Notes: generated from the sequence alone by a model not told the origin. Numbered from the stretch's first letter, positions 26,948-36,662 are shown. The stretch is DNA of 64,000 bases from Agrobacterium leguminum (GCF_015704895.1 NZ_JADQWB010000001.1:310001-374000), one strand, 5' to 3'. Made by a program: numbers and translations.

Positions 26948-27934
26948 ATGTCTCTCACAGACACCGTTCCCCAGGCACGCCGCCGCGATCTGCGCATTCC
27001 GCTCGCCGCCGTCCTGATCGTCGTAGCACTTGCCGCGCCCTTCATCGGCACGCGTTACGTTACCCACTCGCTGATCATCGCGCTCATCTTCATGCTGCCG
27101 GCGCATGGCCTCAATCTGCTCGTCGGTTATACCGGTCTGCTGTCGCTGGCGCAGGCGGCTTTCTTCGGCATCGGCGCCTATACCGCCGGTCTGCTGGCGG
27201 TTCACTATGAAACGCCGTTTTACGTGAACCTCATTGCCGCGGGCCTCGTCTCCGGCGCGCTTGCCCTGCCGCTCGGCATTCCGGCGCTGCGTCTGCGTTC
27301 AACGTCCTTCGTCATGTGTACGCTCGGTTTCGTCATCATCGGCCAGGCAATCGCCAAGAACTGGATTTCGCTGACCCGCGGCGACATGGGCCTTTCCGGC
27401 ATCCCGAAGCCCTATTTCGAGCTCGGACCGCTCTCCTTCACGGTCAGCGGAACCACCAGCTTCTATTATCTGGCTCTGGCCATCTGCGTTCTGGGAACGC
27501 TTGCCGCATGGGCAATCGTCCGCTCGCCGGCGGGCCGCAACATGGTCGCCATTCGCGAAAACGAAACGCTGGCGGAATCCCTCGGTGTTCCGACCTGGCG
27601 TTACAAGCTGATCGTTTTCATGCTGAGCGCCGTCTTTGCCGGGGTAGGGGGCAGCCTCTATGCCCATTACCTCACGGTGGTCAGCCCGCTGACCTTCCAG
27701 ATGTATTATTCCACGACGATGCTGATCATCGTTCTTGGCGGTGGTGCTGGCATGATTTCGGGAACCGTGTTCGGCAGCCTGCTTTTCGTCGGTCTGACAG
27801 AGGCGCTGCGCGTGGCTCCTGAAGTGCGGATGATCGCCTATGGCTTCTGCCTTCTCGTTCTCGTCTTCTGGTTCAAAAAGGGCTTTGCTCCCCTGATCAA
27901 TCGCTTCTGGAACGCGATCGGAGGCTCGAAATGA
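26948..27934 (+). CDS. ABC transporter permease, LivM type
   Basis: A 328-residue inner-membrane permease. Family marks are the early LPAHGLNLLVGYTGLLSLAQAAFFGIGAY and the later VAIRENETLAESLGV loop, the site that docks the ATPases. It forms the heterodimeric channel with the LivH-type partner. Its stop overlaps the ATG of the following ATPase gene by four bases (ATGA), showing tight operon coupling. Confidence 0.94.
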   Translation: MSLTDTVPQARRRDLRIPLAAVLIVVALAAPFIGTRYVTHSLIIALIFMLPAHGLNLLVGYTGLLSLAQAAFFGIGAYTAGLLAVHYETPFYVNLIAAGLVSGALALPLGIPALRLRSTSFVMCTLGFVIIGQAIAKNWISLTRGDMGLSGIPKPYFELGPLSFTVSGTTSFYYLALAICVLGTLAAWAIVRSPAGRNMVAIRENETLAESLGVPTWRYKLIVFMLSAVFAGVGGSLYAHYLTVVSPLTFQMYYSTTMLIIVLGGGAGMISGTVFGSLLFVGLTEALRVAPEVRMIAYGFCLLVLVFWFKKGFAPLINRFWNAIGGSK

Positions 27935-28704
27935 CGGCTCATCTTCCCATCCTTGAGATAAAGAACCTCAGCAAGTCCTATGGTGCGGTGAAGGCGGTCA
28001 ACGATGTCAGCATGCACATCAATCGCGGCGAGATAGCCGGACTGATCGGGCCTAACGGCTCGGGAAAGTCCACCTTTTTTGATTGCAGCACCGGGCTTGC
28101 CCGGCCGGATACCGGCAAGGTGATACTGGACGGGCAGGACATCACCGGCTGGTCGCTCAACCGCATCGCCCGTGAAGGCCGCATGCTGCGATCGTTCCAG
28201 AAGACAGTCACCTTCAAGGCGCTCGATGTGGAGGAAAACCTCGTCATCGCCGGTCAGATGTTCACATTTCCCTCACTCCTGTCGACATTCGGCCTCGGCG
28301 GCATGTCGCGCCGCCGCGTGGCCGGGTTGAGAGAGCGGGCGCGCGAACTGATCAAGATGGCAGGCCTCTGGGACGTTCGCCACCAGCCCGCCGGCAATCT
28401 GTCCGGCGGCCAGCAGAAACTCATCCAGTTCGCCTCCATGCTGATGCCGGAGCCGAAGCTTATCCTGCTCGACGAGCCGATGGCGGGCATCAATCCGAAG
28501 ATCATCGAGCGTGTGGTGGAGACGATCCAATATGCGAATAAATCGCTCGGCGTGAGTTTCCTCGTCATCGAACATAATATCGATGTGGTCACCAGCATCT
28601 GCCAGCGTGTGGTCGTGCTCGATCAGGGAACGAAACTGGTCGAGGGACTGCCGCATGACATCATTCAGGACCAGCGTGTGAGGGAGGCCTATCTTGGCGG
28701 CTGA
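27931..28704 (+). CDS. ABC transporter ATPase, LivG type
   Basis: A 257-residue cytoplasmic ATPase. Walker A is GPNGSGKST (about residues 37-45), the ABC signature is LSGGQQKL, and Walker B is LILLDEPMAGINP. The stretch INP and the C-terminal extension place it in the LivG group of branched-chain/amide importers. It overlaps the permease stop by four bases and the next ATPase start by eleven, consistent with equal production of both ATPase subunits. Confidence 0.95.
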   Translation: MTAHLPILEIKNLSKSYGAVKAVNDVSMHINRGEIAGLIGPNGSGKSTFFDCSTGLARPDTGKVILDGQDITGWSLNRIAREGRMLRSFQKTVTFKALDVEENLVIAGQMFTFPSLLSTFGLGGMSRRRVAGLRERARELIKMAGLWDVRHQPAGNLSGGQQKLIQFASMLMPEPKLILLDEPMAGINPKIIERVVETIQYANKSLGVSFLVIEHNIDVVTSICQRVVVLDQGTKLVEGLPHDIIQDQRVREAYLGG

Positions 28705-29437
28705 CAGCAATCTTTCCATCCAGGGCCTGCGCGCGGGTTACGGCAATCTCGATATCCTGAACGGCGTCGATCTGGATGTGCCGACCGGCCAATTCGTGGC
28801 CCTCATGGGGCCGAACGGTGCGGGCAAATCCACCCTGCTTAAGACGCTCTACGGCATGACGACCATCAAGGAAGGCGGCATCGACTGGCGCGGCAGGAAC
28901 ATCGCCGGATTGTCGTCGCGCGCCATTCTGGGGGAGGGCATATCCTTCGTACCGCAGGGCCGTTGCAACTTTCCGGTCATGACCGTCGATGAAAACCTGC
29001 AAATGGCCGCCTATACCATTCGCGATGCAAAGGTGAAGGCGGACCGGGATTATGTCTACGACCTTTTCCCGATCCTGAAGACGCGACGCTCGACGCTCGC
29101 GGGCAATATGTCGGGCGGCGAGCAGCAATTGCTCGAAGTGGCGATGGCGGTTCTGCAGCGGCCGAAGGTGCTGCTGGTGGATGAGCCCTCGGTCGGCCTG
29201 TCGCCGGCCGCAATCGGCATCGTCTTCGATGAACTCCTGCGGCTGCATGCAAATGGCATGACCATCCTGCTTGTCGAGCAGAACACCAAAAAGGCCATGG
29301 AGGTGGCTGAGCGCGCCGTCATTCTCCGTCTCGGCAAGGTGATCTGGGACGGCACGCCGGCGGAGATCACCCATGACGAACTTGGCGAATTGTTCCTGAC
29401 CGGAAAGATGCGCGGCGAACTCGAAGCCGCGCATTGA
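28694..29437 (+). CDS. ABC transporter ATPase, LivF type
   Basis: A 247-residue cytoplasmic ATPase that pairs with the LivG-type subunit. Walker A is GPNGAGKST, signature MSGGEQQLLEV, Walker B VLLVDEPSVGLSP; the wording FVPQGRCNFPVMTVDENL is typical of LivF. The start is TTG at 28694, inside the end of the preceding gene, with GGGAGG 7 nt upstream; no ATG or GTG fits the conserved N-terminus better. It completes the five-gene importer. Confidence 0.94.
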   Translation: MAADSNLSIQGLRAGYGNLDILNGVDLDVPTGQFVALMGPNGAGKSTLLKTLYGMTTIKEGGIDWRGRNIAGLSSRAILGEGISFVPQGRCNFPVMTVDENLQMAAYTIRDAKVKADRDYVYDLFPILKTRRSTLAGNMSGGEQQLLEVAMAVLQRPKVLLVDEPSVGLSPAAIGIVFDELLRLHANGMTILLVEQNTKKAMEVAERAVILRLGKVIWDGTPAEITHDELGELFLTGKMRGELEAAH

Positions 29438-29473
29438 CAGGTCCAAAGCTTTAGATTGAGACGAGGAAAGACC

Positions 29474-30682
29474 ATGAGCACTTTCGTGCCAGCATCACGC
29501 GTGTCGAAAATTAGGGTTTCGCCAAGCACGGCGGCGGCGGCTCGCGCCCGCGAATTGAAGGCCGCCGGCCGCGATATCGCCGATCTGACGGTGGGCGAGC
29601 CGGATTTCGATACGCCGGAAGCCGTCAAGGCGGCAGCGCATGCCGCCATAGACCGGGGCGAGACCAAATATACCGCCGTCAACGGCACGCCGGCGCTTCG
29701 CAAGGCGATCATCGGCGACTTCCAGAAGCGTCTTGGCATCGCCTATGGCGATAGTGAAATCTGCGTTGGCGGCGGCGCCAAGCAGATCCTGTTTCTGGCG
29801 CTGATGGCAAGCGTGGAGAATGGTGCGGAAGTGATTATTCCGGCTCCCTACTGGGTGTCTTATCCCGATATGGTCATTGCCAATGACGGCACGCCCGTCA
29901 TCGTCGCATGCCCGGAGGAAACGGGGTTCAAACTGACGGCCGAAGCGCTGGAAGCGGCAATCACCCCGAAGACGCTGTGGCTGATCCTCAACGCCCCCTC
30001 GAACCCGACGGGTGCTGCCTATAGCGAAGCGGAACTGAAGGCGCTGGGCGAGGTGCTGCTGCGCCATCCGCATGTCATGATCCTTTCCGACGATATTTAC
30101 GATCAGGTCTGGTTCAGGGATGAGCCTATGAAAACCCTCGTTGCCGTCGTTCCGGAACTGAAGGATCGGGTGCTTCTGACCAACGGCGTTTCAAAATCCT
30201 ATGCCATGACGGGATGGCGGATCGGTTACGGGGCCGGGCCGGCAGCCCTCGTCGCCGCCATCAACAAGTTGCAGTCGCAAATGTCGTCCTGCCCGTCTTC
30301 CGTCAGCCAGGCCGCCGCCGCCCATGCGCTTGCCGGTGACCAGACATTCGTGACGGAAAGCGTTGCGGTCTATAAACAGCGGCGCGACTACGCCTGCGCA
30401 CGTCTGAACGCGATCCCCGGCCTCTCCTGCATGGTGCCGGATGGGGCCTTCTACCTCTATCCGAGCTGCGCCGGGGTGATCGACAAGACGACGGCGGATG
30501 GCAAGGTGATCGCAAACGATCTCGACTTCGTCCTCTATCTCCTCGACAGCGTCGGCGTGGCGGCTCTTCAGGGTGCGGCCTACGGGCTTTCGCCCTATTT
30601 TCGCATTTCCTTCGCCACCTCCATGGAGGTGCTGGAGGATGCATGTGACCGCATCGAGCGTGCGGTGGCTGCGCTAAGGTAG
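29474..30682 (+). CDS. Class I/II PLP aminotransferase (aspartate aminotransferase-like)
   Basis: A 402-residue fold-type I aminotransferase of the AatA-like Ibeta group. The PLP lysine is K241 in NGVSKSYAMTGWRIGYG, followed by the phosphate-binding R249; NAPSNPTGA holds the PLP ring-contacting asparagine, and SPYFRISFATS has the carboxylate-binding arginine. It would interconvert an amino acid and its 2-oxo acid. It begins 36 nt after the importer operon (GAGGAAAG ribosome site), so it is likely co-transcribed and acts on the imported compound or a product of it. Confidence 0.92.
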   Translation: MSTFVPASRVSKIRVSPSTAAAARARELKAAGRDIADLTVGEPDFDTPEAVKAAAHAAIDRGETKYTAVNGTPALRKAIIGDFQKRLGIAYGDSEICVGGGAKQILFLALMASVENGAEVIIPAPYWVSYPDMVIANDGTPVIVACPEETGFKLTAEALEAAITPKTLWLILNAPSNPTGAAYSEAELKALGEVLLRHPHVMILSDDIYDQVWFRDEPMKTLVAVVPELKDRVLLTNGVSKSYAMTGWRIGYGAGPAALVAAINKLQSQMSSCPSSVSQAAAAHALAGDQTFVTESVAVYKQRRDYACARLNAIPGLSCMVPDGAFYLYPSCAGVIDKTTADGKVIANDLDFVLYLLDSVGVAALQGAAYGLSPYFRISFATSMEVLEDACDRIERAVAALR

Positions 30683-30735
30683 GGCAAATCGGACCCGTAA
30701 ACAGGCTCGCCTTTACAACGGTTTGTGCAGTTTTT

Positions 30736-30861
30736 CACCTCCCGTCATTCCGGCCTTGAGCCGGAATCCAGCCAGCCCAAGTCCTTGGGCTGAAAAGACT
30801 TGTCCCGCCGCGCAGACGCGCGTCGACTGGATTCCGGCTCAAGGCCGGAATGACGGAGGTG
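30736..30861. repeat. 126-bp palindromic repeat element with central hairpin
   Basis: Near-perfect inverted arms of 36 and 35 nt (30736-30771 and 30827-30861), each beginning or ending with CACCTCCGTCATTCCGG-type sequence and differing by one extra C, enclose an 8-bp hairpin AGCCCAAG / CTTGGGCT (30774-30781, 30784-30791) and a GC-rich stretch at 30806-30825. It lies between the aminotransferase and LysR genes. I recognise this as an intergenic palindromic repeat of Rhizobiaceae genomes (MITE/RIME-like). It may also act as a terminator for the upstream operon. A decayed relative sits at 47741-47821. Confidence 0.85.
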
Positions 30862-30997
30862 GGGATGTACGCGCACAGTTGCGTCGTGCACATATACCGA
30901 AAACCCCTATCCCATTGAAATTACGCGCCGTCCTTGCAGAAATCCATTCCCGTTTCCTCCTCGATACGCTAGGATTTCCCCAAAAAAGTGGGGACCG

Positions 30998-31936
30998 ATG
31001 AGCGTCGATTTCAAAAAACTCAAGAGCTTCGTCAAGATCGTCGATACCGGCAGCGTTTCGCGTGCCGCCGGCATTCTTCGTGTGGCACAGCCGGCGCTGT
31101 CGCAGCAGATCGCGTCGCTGGAACAGCATTTCAAACACCAGCTCCTGCTGCGCAGCAATGTCGGTATCACGCCAACCGAAGCGGGGTTGATCCTCTATCG
31201 CCATGCACAGATCATGCTGAAGCAGATCGAGCAGGCGCAGACCGATATCGACCGCTCCGCCCGCTCGGTCTCCGGCCGCGTCTCCATCGGGCTTGCCACC
31301 TATTCCTCGTCCAGCGCGCTGTCCCTGCCGCTTATCAAGGAGATGAGGGCGCGGTTTCCCGCCATCACGGTCCATATCAACGACAGTTTCGGCCATATTC
31401 TCAGCGAGCTGATCATGACTGGCAAGATGGACATGGCGCTGATCTACACCTCCGATCCGATCAAGGGCGTGACGCTGGAACCTTTGTTCCGGGAAGAAAT
31501 GTTCCTCGTCTCGCCCGCCGATATGAAGCTGCCGACTGAACCCGGTCAGCCGCTTCCGCTCTCGGCGCTGGATGGCCACGCGATGCTGCTGCCGAGCAAG
31601 GCGCATTTCCTTCGCCGGCTCATCGATGAAGGGCTAGCGCGGGCGCGCGCAAAGCCGGAGGTCATTTCCGAGCTGGAATCCGTACCGGCACTCGGGGCGG
31701 CGGTACTGGACGGCCTCGGCTCGACCATCCTTCCGGCCTCGGTTGTACTGGAGACCCCGAGCTTCAGCGGCGCACAGCTACATCCCCTCAAAACACCTGT
31801 CATCGATGCAACAGTGTCGCTCTGCGTCTCCGATCATATGCCGCTTTCCGAGCCGGCTCTGGCGGCGCGTTCCGTGCTTCTCGAGATCGTCACAAAGCTC
31901 AAGAGCGGCCACCACCCCGGCATTCGCGCCATCTGA
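30998..31936 (+). CDS. LysR-type transcriptional regulator
   Basis: A 312-residue DNA-binding regulator. The winged helix-turn-helix covers residues about 5-63 (FVKIVDTGSVSRAAGIL, then AQPALSQQIASLEQHF), followed by an effector-binding domain of the periplasmic-binding-protein fold (about 90-300) with SLPLIKEMRARFP. The HTH resembles the Nac/Cbl-like group, but the effector is unknown. It sits between the importer-aminotransferase operon and the hydantoinase operon, in the same direction, and both flanking operons carry the same upstream 37-nt element, making it their probable regulator. Confidence 0.9.
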   Translation: MSVDFKKLKSFVKIVDTGSVSRAAGILRVAQPALSQQIASLEQHFKHQLLLRSNVGITPTEAGLILYRHAQIMLKQIEQAQTDIDRSARSVSGRVSIGLATYSSSSALSLPLIKEMRARFPAITVHINDSFGHILSELIMTGKMDMALIYTSDPIKGVTLEPLFREEMFLVSPADMKLPTEPGQPLPLSALDGHAMLLPSKAHFLRRLIDEGLARARAKPEVISELESVPALGAAVLDGLGSTILPASVVLETPSFSGAQLHPLKTPVIDATVSLCVSDHMPLSEPALAARSVLLEIVTKLKSGHHPGIRAI

Positions 31937-31949
31937 ATTCGCTATAAGC

Positions 31950-31986
31950 AAACCCTATGGCGGCAGACCGAGGTTGTGTTGGTAAA
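31950..31986 (+). promoter_or_regulatory. Conserved 37-nt element upstream of hydantoinase operon
   Basis: This is the partner of 24660-24696: 29 of 37 positions are identical, with mismatches grouped in the centre and long matches CGGCAGA and TTGTGTTGG. It begins 14 nt after the LysR gene stop and ends 96 nt before the hyuA ATG. No consensus sigma70 promoter is obvious at a fixed distance, as expected for a site that needs an activator. Confidence 0.6.
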
Positions 31987-32081
31987 GGCCGGCTGAAGGC
32001 TTCAATTTTCCATCAGTGAACGGATTCAAATTTGGATCCACAAGGCAGCCAGAGAGGCTGCATGGTCGCTCGAGGGAAACA

Positions 32082-34145
32082 ATGGCAAAACTGGCTTTCG
32101 ATACTGGCGGTACCTTTACCGATTTCGCGCTTCTGGACGACAGCGGCGAACTTCACCTCCATAAAGTCCTGAGCACGCCGAAAAATCCGGCCGAAGCCGT
32201 TGTGCAGGGCGTGTCTGAGCTGCTCGAAAAACATGCGGACGCGATTGCCATCGAGAACCTGCAGGTGCTTGGCGCAACCACCGTCGTTACCAATGCCGTG
32301 CTGGAGCGCAAGGGCGTGGAGACCGGCTTCGTCACCACCGACGGTTTTCAGGACATGCTGCGCATCCGCAACGAGGGGCGTTACGATCTCTATGACCTGA
32401 ACATCAAATATCCCGATCCGCTGGTCACCCGCGCCAACAGTTTCGGCGCCGAAGAACGCATCGCCGCCGATGGCGAGGTGATGACGGAACTCAAGGAAGA
32501 GACCGTTCGCGAGATCGCCGGACGGCTGAAGGAAAAAGGCATCCGCTCGGTGGCGGTCTGCCTGCTGCATGCCTATAAATATCCGCAGCACGAACAGCGC
32601 GTCGCCGCACTCCTGCGTGAGGAAGACCCTGACATTTTTGTTTCGCTCTCTTCTGAGGTCTGCCCGGAAATGCGCGAATTCGACCGCGCCTCGACAACGG
32701 TGGTCAATGCCTATACCCGCCCGCAAATGTCCGGCCACGTCGCCCATCTGCAGCGGGAGTTTGCTGGGAAGGGCATCGACCGGCAGGTGCTGTGGATGAC
32801 CTCTTCGGGCGGTCTTGTGCCGAGCCGCCGCGCCGCCGAACTTCCCGTGCGCCTGATCGAATCCGGCCCCGCCGCAGGTGCTGTCGCCGCCGCCGAATTC
32901 GGCCGCACGGCAGGTGAGGCGAGCGTTCTTTCCTTCGACATGGGCGGCACCACCGCCAAGCTCTGCCTCATTCCCGATGGCGAACCGAATGTCGGCACCG
33001 ATCTCGAAGTCGCGCATTACCAGCGTTTCCGCAAGGGATCCGGTTTTCCGCTGAAAATCCAGTCGATCCAGATGATCGAGATCGGCGCTGGCGGCGGTTC
33101 CATCGCCGCGAAGAACCCGCTCGGCCTTCTCGATGTCGGCCCGCATTCCGCCGGCGCCATGCCGGGTCCGGCCGCCTATCAGCGCGGCGGAACCGAACCG
33201 ACGGTAACCGACGCCGATATTCTGCTCGGTTACATGGGAACGGAATCCTTCGTCGGCGGCTCGTTCAAGGTGTCGAGGGACGCGGCCCACGGGGCGATGT
33301 CCAAACTGGCCACTTCTCTCGATGTGACCGTCGAGCGCTGCGCCTGGGGCATCCACGATCTCGTCAATGAATCCATGAGCAAGGCCGCTGCCATGCACGC
33401 GACCGATCTTGGCGTCGATCCGCGCTCTTTGCCGATGGTGGCCTTCGGCGGGGCAGGGCCAGTGCATGCCTACGGCATCGCCCGCAAGCTCGGCATTTCG
33501 CGTATCATCTGCCCGACGGGCGCGGGCGTCAGCTCCGCCATCGGCCTGTTGATCGCGCCGGTTGCCGTCGATCTCTCCGCAAGCCATCCGATGGCGCTCG
33601 ATGTCTGGGATATCGAGGCGATGAACCGCCTGCTCGATGATCTTTCCGCTCAGGGCGCGGAGGTCGTTTCGGCCGCCGGCGTTCCGAAGGAGACAATCAC
33701 CAATCGTTATACCGTGGATATGCGCCATGTGGGGCAGGGGCACGAGATTACGGTGGTCCTTCCCGACCGCAACCTGCCGAAGGACATTTTCCTCGAAGAA
33801 TTGCGTAACAGTTTCTTCAAGCTCTATCGCGAATTGTTCGGCCGCACGGTGGCTGCACCGCTGGAAGTCATCACCTGGCGTCTGCGCGCCAGCGGCGAGA
33901 AGGATCAGGTCACCCGGCCGCATGAAACCGTCGTTGCCGAAGCCCTAAAAGGTAGCCGGCAGGTCTATTTTCAGGAGGCGGGCGGCTATGTCGAGACCTC
34001 GGTTTACGACCACTACAAGCTGCCGGTCGGCCACGACGTGAAGGGGCCTGCCATTGTGGAACAGCGTGAATCGACAGCCGTTGTCGGGCCGAGCGGCACC
34101 TTCCATGTCGATGCCCACGGCAATCTCGTGATCAATATTCTCTAA
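32082..34145 (+). CDS. hyuA: Hydantoinase/oxoprolinase A subunit
   Basis: A 687-residue ATP-binding subunit of the hydantoinase-oxoprolinase-acetone carboxylase superfamily. FDTGGTFTDFAL (about residues 5-16) and SFDMGGTTAKLCL (about 288-300) are the two nucleotide-binding repeats of the actin-like fold, and AFGGAGPVHAYG is conserved near residue 455. With HyuB it would hydrolyse a cyclic amide or activate a carbonyl using ATP. The start is the ATG at 32082 with GAGGGAA upstream; the open frame to a GTG at 32016 is rejected. The exact substrate is unknown. Confidence 0.93.
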   Translation: MAKLAFDTGGTFTDFALLDDSGELHLHKVLSTPKNPAEAVVQGVSELLEKHADAIAIENLQVLGATTVVTNAVLERKGVETGFVTTDGFQDMLRIRNEGRYDLYDLNIKYPDPLVTRANSFGAEERIAADGEVMTELKEETVREIAGRLKEKGIRSVAVCLLHAYKYPQHEQRVAALLREEDPDIFVSLSSEVCPEMREFDRASTTVVNAYTRPQMSGHVAHLQREFAGKGIDRQVLWMTSSGGLVPSRRAAELPVRLIESGPAAGAVAAAEFGRTAGEASVLSFDMGGTTAKLCLIPDGEPNVGTDLEVAHYQRFRKGSGFPLKIQSIQMIEIGAGGGSIAAKNPLGLLDVGPHSAGAMPGPAAYQRGGTEPTVTDADILLGYMGTESFVGGSFKVSRDAAHGAMSKLATSLDVTVERCAWGIHDLVNESMSKAAAMHATDLGVDPRSLPMVAFGGAGPVHAYGIARKLGISRIICPTGAGVSSAIGLLIAPVAVDLSASHPMALDVWDIEAMNRLLDDLSAQGAEVVSAAGVPKETITNRYTVDMRHVGQGHEITVVLPDRNLPKDIFLEELRNSFFKLYRELFGRTVAAPLEVITWRLRASGEKDQVTRPHETVVAEALKGSRQVYFQEAGGYVETSVYDHYKLPVGHDVKGPAIVEQRESTAVVGPSGTFHVDAHGNLVINIL

Positions 34146-34157
34146 GGGGGCAGTCAA

Positions 34158-35834
34158 ATGTCGAAACCCGCAACCGATTTCAACGATCCGATCAACCTTC
34201 AGGTCATGTGGAACCGCCTGATCTTCATCGCGGATCAGGCCGACAACGTGCTCGGCAAGACGGCGTTTTCGCCGATCGTGCGTGAGAACCATGATTACGT
34301 TACGGTACTTCTCGACAGTAAGGGTAGGGCGCTGGCGCAATGCACCTGGTCGATCCCGGTTTTCATCACCTCGCTGCCCGCGGCGGCACAGAAATATTTC
34401 CTGCCGAAGTTTCCAGTCGAGATACTGGAAGAGGGCGACGTTCTCGCGACCAACGATCCGGAAATCGGAACCGGCCATCTGCCCGACGTGACGATGATCA
34501 CGCCGATCTTCAAGAATGGCAAGGTCGTCGCTTATGCGGGGTCCATCGCCCATCTTCCCGATATTGGCGGCGCGCCGCTGCATTCGGAAGCCAGCGACAT
34601 TTTCGCGGAAGGCATCCGTTTCCCCATCGTCAAGCTGCTCAAGGCCGGCGTTCCGAACGAGGATGTGTTCGATATCATCGCAGCCTCAGTCCGCCTTCCC
34701 ACGGAAGTGCGCGGCGATCTGGAATCGATGATCGCCGCCAACAATGTCATGGGCCGCGAACTGGTGAAATTCCTCGATGAATACGGGCTGGACGATGTCG
34801 ATGGGCTGGCCGACGCCATCCACACCCGTTCGGAGGCGCAGACGCGCAAGGCGATCCGCGAATGGCCGAACGGCACCTATTCCGCCGAAGTCCTGCTCGA
34901 CGGCTACGATGTCGACGTCAAGCTGAAAGCCTCGGTGATTGTCAGGGACGATTCCATTCATGTGGATTATACCGGCACGTCGGATCAGGTCCTGCACTCG
35001 ATCAACTGCCGCACGAACTACCGTTACGCCCATTCGGTCTACGCGCTGAAATGCCTGCTCGATGCCGAAACACCCAATAATGAGGGTTGCATCGTCCCGA
35101 TCACCGACGAAGCGCCGCTCGGCTGCATTCTCAATCCGCAGGAGTGGACGGCGGGCAATTCGCGCAATCTCATCGGTCACGTCATTCCTTCGCTGATCTT
35201 CAAGGCGCTGGAAGGCATCGTGCCGGAAAAGGTTCTGGGCGATAGCGGCGGTGCGCCGATCTGGGCGGCCAATTGCGTCGGTCAGCGTAACGATGGCACG
35301 CAATATGGTTCCGTGCAGAATTTCCATGGCGGGCAGGGCGCACGCGCCGAATTTGACGGGCTGGACACGCTGAGCTTCCCCTCCAACTGCAAGGTCACGG
35401 CCATCGAAATGTTCGAGGTCGCCGTTCCGGTGCTGACGGAACGCAAGGAACTGATCGCCGATTCCGGTGGCGCCGGCAAACATCGCGGCGGCCTTGGCCA
35501 GCGCGTCGTTCTGCGCAATCTCGGCAAAAACCCGATGAACATTTATCTGGCATCGGAACGCGTCCGCCACCCCTGCTTCGGCGTGGTGGAAGGCCAGAGC
35601 GGGTCCGCCGGCAAGGTGATGAAGCAGGGCAAGTCGCATTTCCCCAAGGGTAAGGTCGTGCTTCAGACCGGCGAACGTCTGGAAGTCCAGACACCCGGCG
35701 GTGGCGGCTGGGGCAGGGCCAGCGAGCGTTCGCGCGCGCTGATCGAACAGGATATTTCCGAAGGTCTGGTAACCGCGAAGGCGGCGAAAGAAATCTTCGG
35801 CTATTCTGGCGCCATTGCTGCCGCAGCCGAATAG
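34158..35834 (+). CDS. hyuB: Hydantoinase/oxoprolinase B subunit
   Basis: A 558-residue catalytic partner of HyuA. Family features include the opening NDPINLQVMWNRL, ATNDPEIGTGHLPD near residue 97, and the C-terminal glycine-rich TPGGGGWG. It begins 12 nt after hyuA and presumably forms a complex with it. Members act on hydantoins, N-methylhydantoin, 5-oxoproline or related amides; sequence alone does not choose. GGGGG upstream of the ATG is the ribosome site. Confidence 0.93.
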   Translation: MSKPATDFNDPINLQVMWNRLIFIADQADNVLGKTAFSPIVRENHDYVTVLLDSKGRALAQCTWSIPVFITSLPAAAQKYFLPKFPVEILEEGDVLATNDPEIGTGHLPDVTMITPIFKNGKVVAYAGSIAHLPDIGGAPLHSEASDIFAEGIRFPIVKLLKAGVPNEDVFDIIAASVRLPTEVRGDLESMIAANNVMGRELVKFLDEYGLDDVDGLADAIHTRSEAQTRKAIREWPNGTYSAEVLLDGYDVDVKLKASVIVRDDSIHVDYTGTSDQVLHSINCRTNYRYAHSVYALKCLLDAETPNNEGCIVPITDEAPLGCILNPQEWTAGNSRNLIGHVIPSLIFKALEGIVPEKVLGDSGGAPIWAANCVGQRNDGTQYGSVQNFHGGQGARAEFDGLDTLSFPSNCKVTAIEMFEVAVPVLTERKELIADSGGAGKHRGGLGQRVVLRNLGKNPMNIYLASERVRHPCFGVVEGQSGSAGKVMKQGKSHFPKGKVVLQTGERLEVQTPGGGGWGRASERSRALIEQDISEGLVTAKAAKEIFGYSGAIAAAAE

Positions 35835-35843
35835 GAGATGAGA

Positions 35844-36650
35844 ATGGGACTGTTGAACGGAAAAATTGCGCTGGTAACCGGCGCCGGTTCAGGCATCGGC
35901 CGCGAAACCGCAATTCTGCTGGCGAAAGAAGGGGCGACGGTCGTTCTGACTGGACGCCGTCTCGATCCGCTGCGCGAGGTCGCGGAACTGATCGAGAAGA
36001 AAAAGGGCAAGGCCATCGCTCGCACGCTCGATATCGCCTCGCGCGATGCGATCTTCGACACGGTCAAGTCGATCGGCGAGGCCGTCGGTCCCATCGATAT
36101 TCTGGTCAATAATGCCGGTTCCGCCAGCAAGGTGCTCAACGCCCGCTTCATCGACGAGGAGGAGTGGAACGCCACCATCAACGTCAATCTGACGGCCGTG
36201 TTCAACCTGACACAGGCGGTGCTGCCGGAGATGATCGCAAAGGGTGAAGGCGCCATCATTACCGTCTCTTCGCTTGCCGCCCTCAATCCCAATCTTCTGG
36301 GCGGCGTGGCCTATGGTGCGGCGAAGGCGGGCGTGAAGAACTTCATGACCTTCCTGCACAATACCTATCGCAACCAGGGTATCCGTGCGACGACCATCCT
36401 GCCGGGCGAGACGGATACGCCGATCATGAACAACCGCGCGCGGCCGCCTCTCAAGGAAGAACGCGCCGTGATGATGGATCCGCATGACGTCGCCCGCGCC
36501 ATCCTGCTTTGCGCCAGCCTGAACAAAAGCGCGGTCATTCCGGAACTGCACATCTGCCCGACCCATATGCGTGACACTTCAAAGGATATCGAAGTCGCTC
36601 GCTGGGTGGGCGCGCCGGACGATACGCCGGATATGCCGAAAAAGAACTAG
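35844..36650 (+). CDS. SDR-family oxidoreductase
   Basis: A 268-residue short-chain dehydrogenase/reductase. The cofactor motif TGAGSGIGRETA (about residues 13-24), NNAG at 89-92, the catalytic serine at about 142-143 in VSSLAALNP, and Y157/K161 in AYGAAKAG are all present. It would oxidise or reduce an alcohol/ketone intermediate with NAD(P). The start is taken as the ATG at 35844, because GGAG lies 7 nt upstream; an ATG at 35838 overlaps that site. It lies 9 nt after hyuB in the same operon. Confidence 0.92.
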   Translation: MGLLNGKIALVTGAGSGIGRETAILLAKEGATVVLTGRRLDPLREVAELIEKKKGKAIARTLDIASRDAIFDTVKSIGEAVGPIDILVNNAGSASKVLNARFIDEEEWNATINVNLTAVFNLTQAVLPEMIAKGEGAIITVSSLAALNPNLLGGVAYGAAKAGVKNFMTFLHNTYRNQGIRATTILPGETDTPIMNNRARPPLKEERAVMMDPHDVARAILLCASLNKSAVIPELHICPTHMRDTSKDIEVARWVGAPDDTPDMPKKN

Positions 36651-36662
36651 GGAGAGACGTCC

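Noticed and set aside
32013..33923. A 636-codon minus-strand open frame
   Set aside because: Antisense to hyuA, whose ATP-binding motifs are clear on the plus strand.
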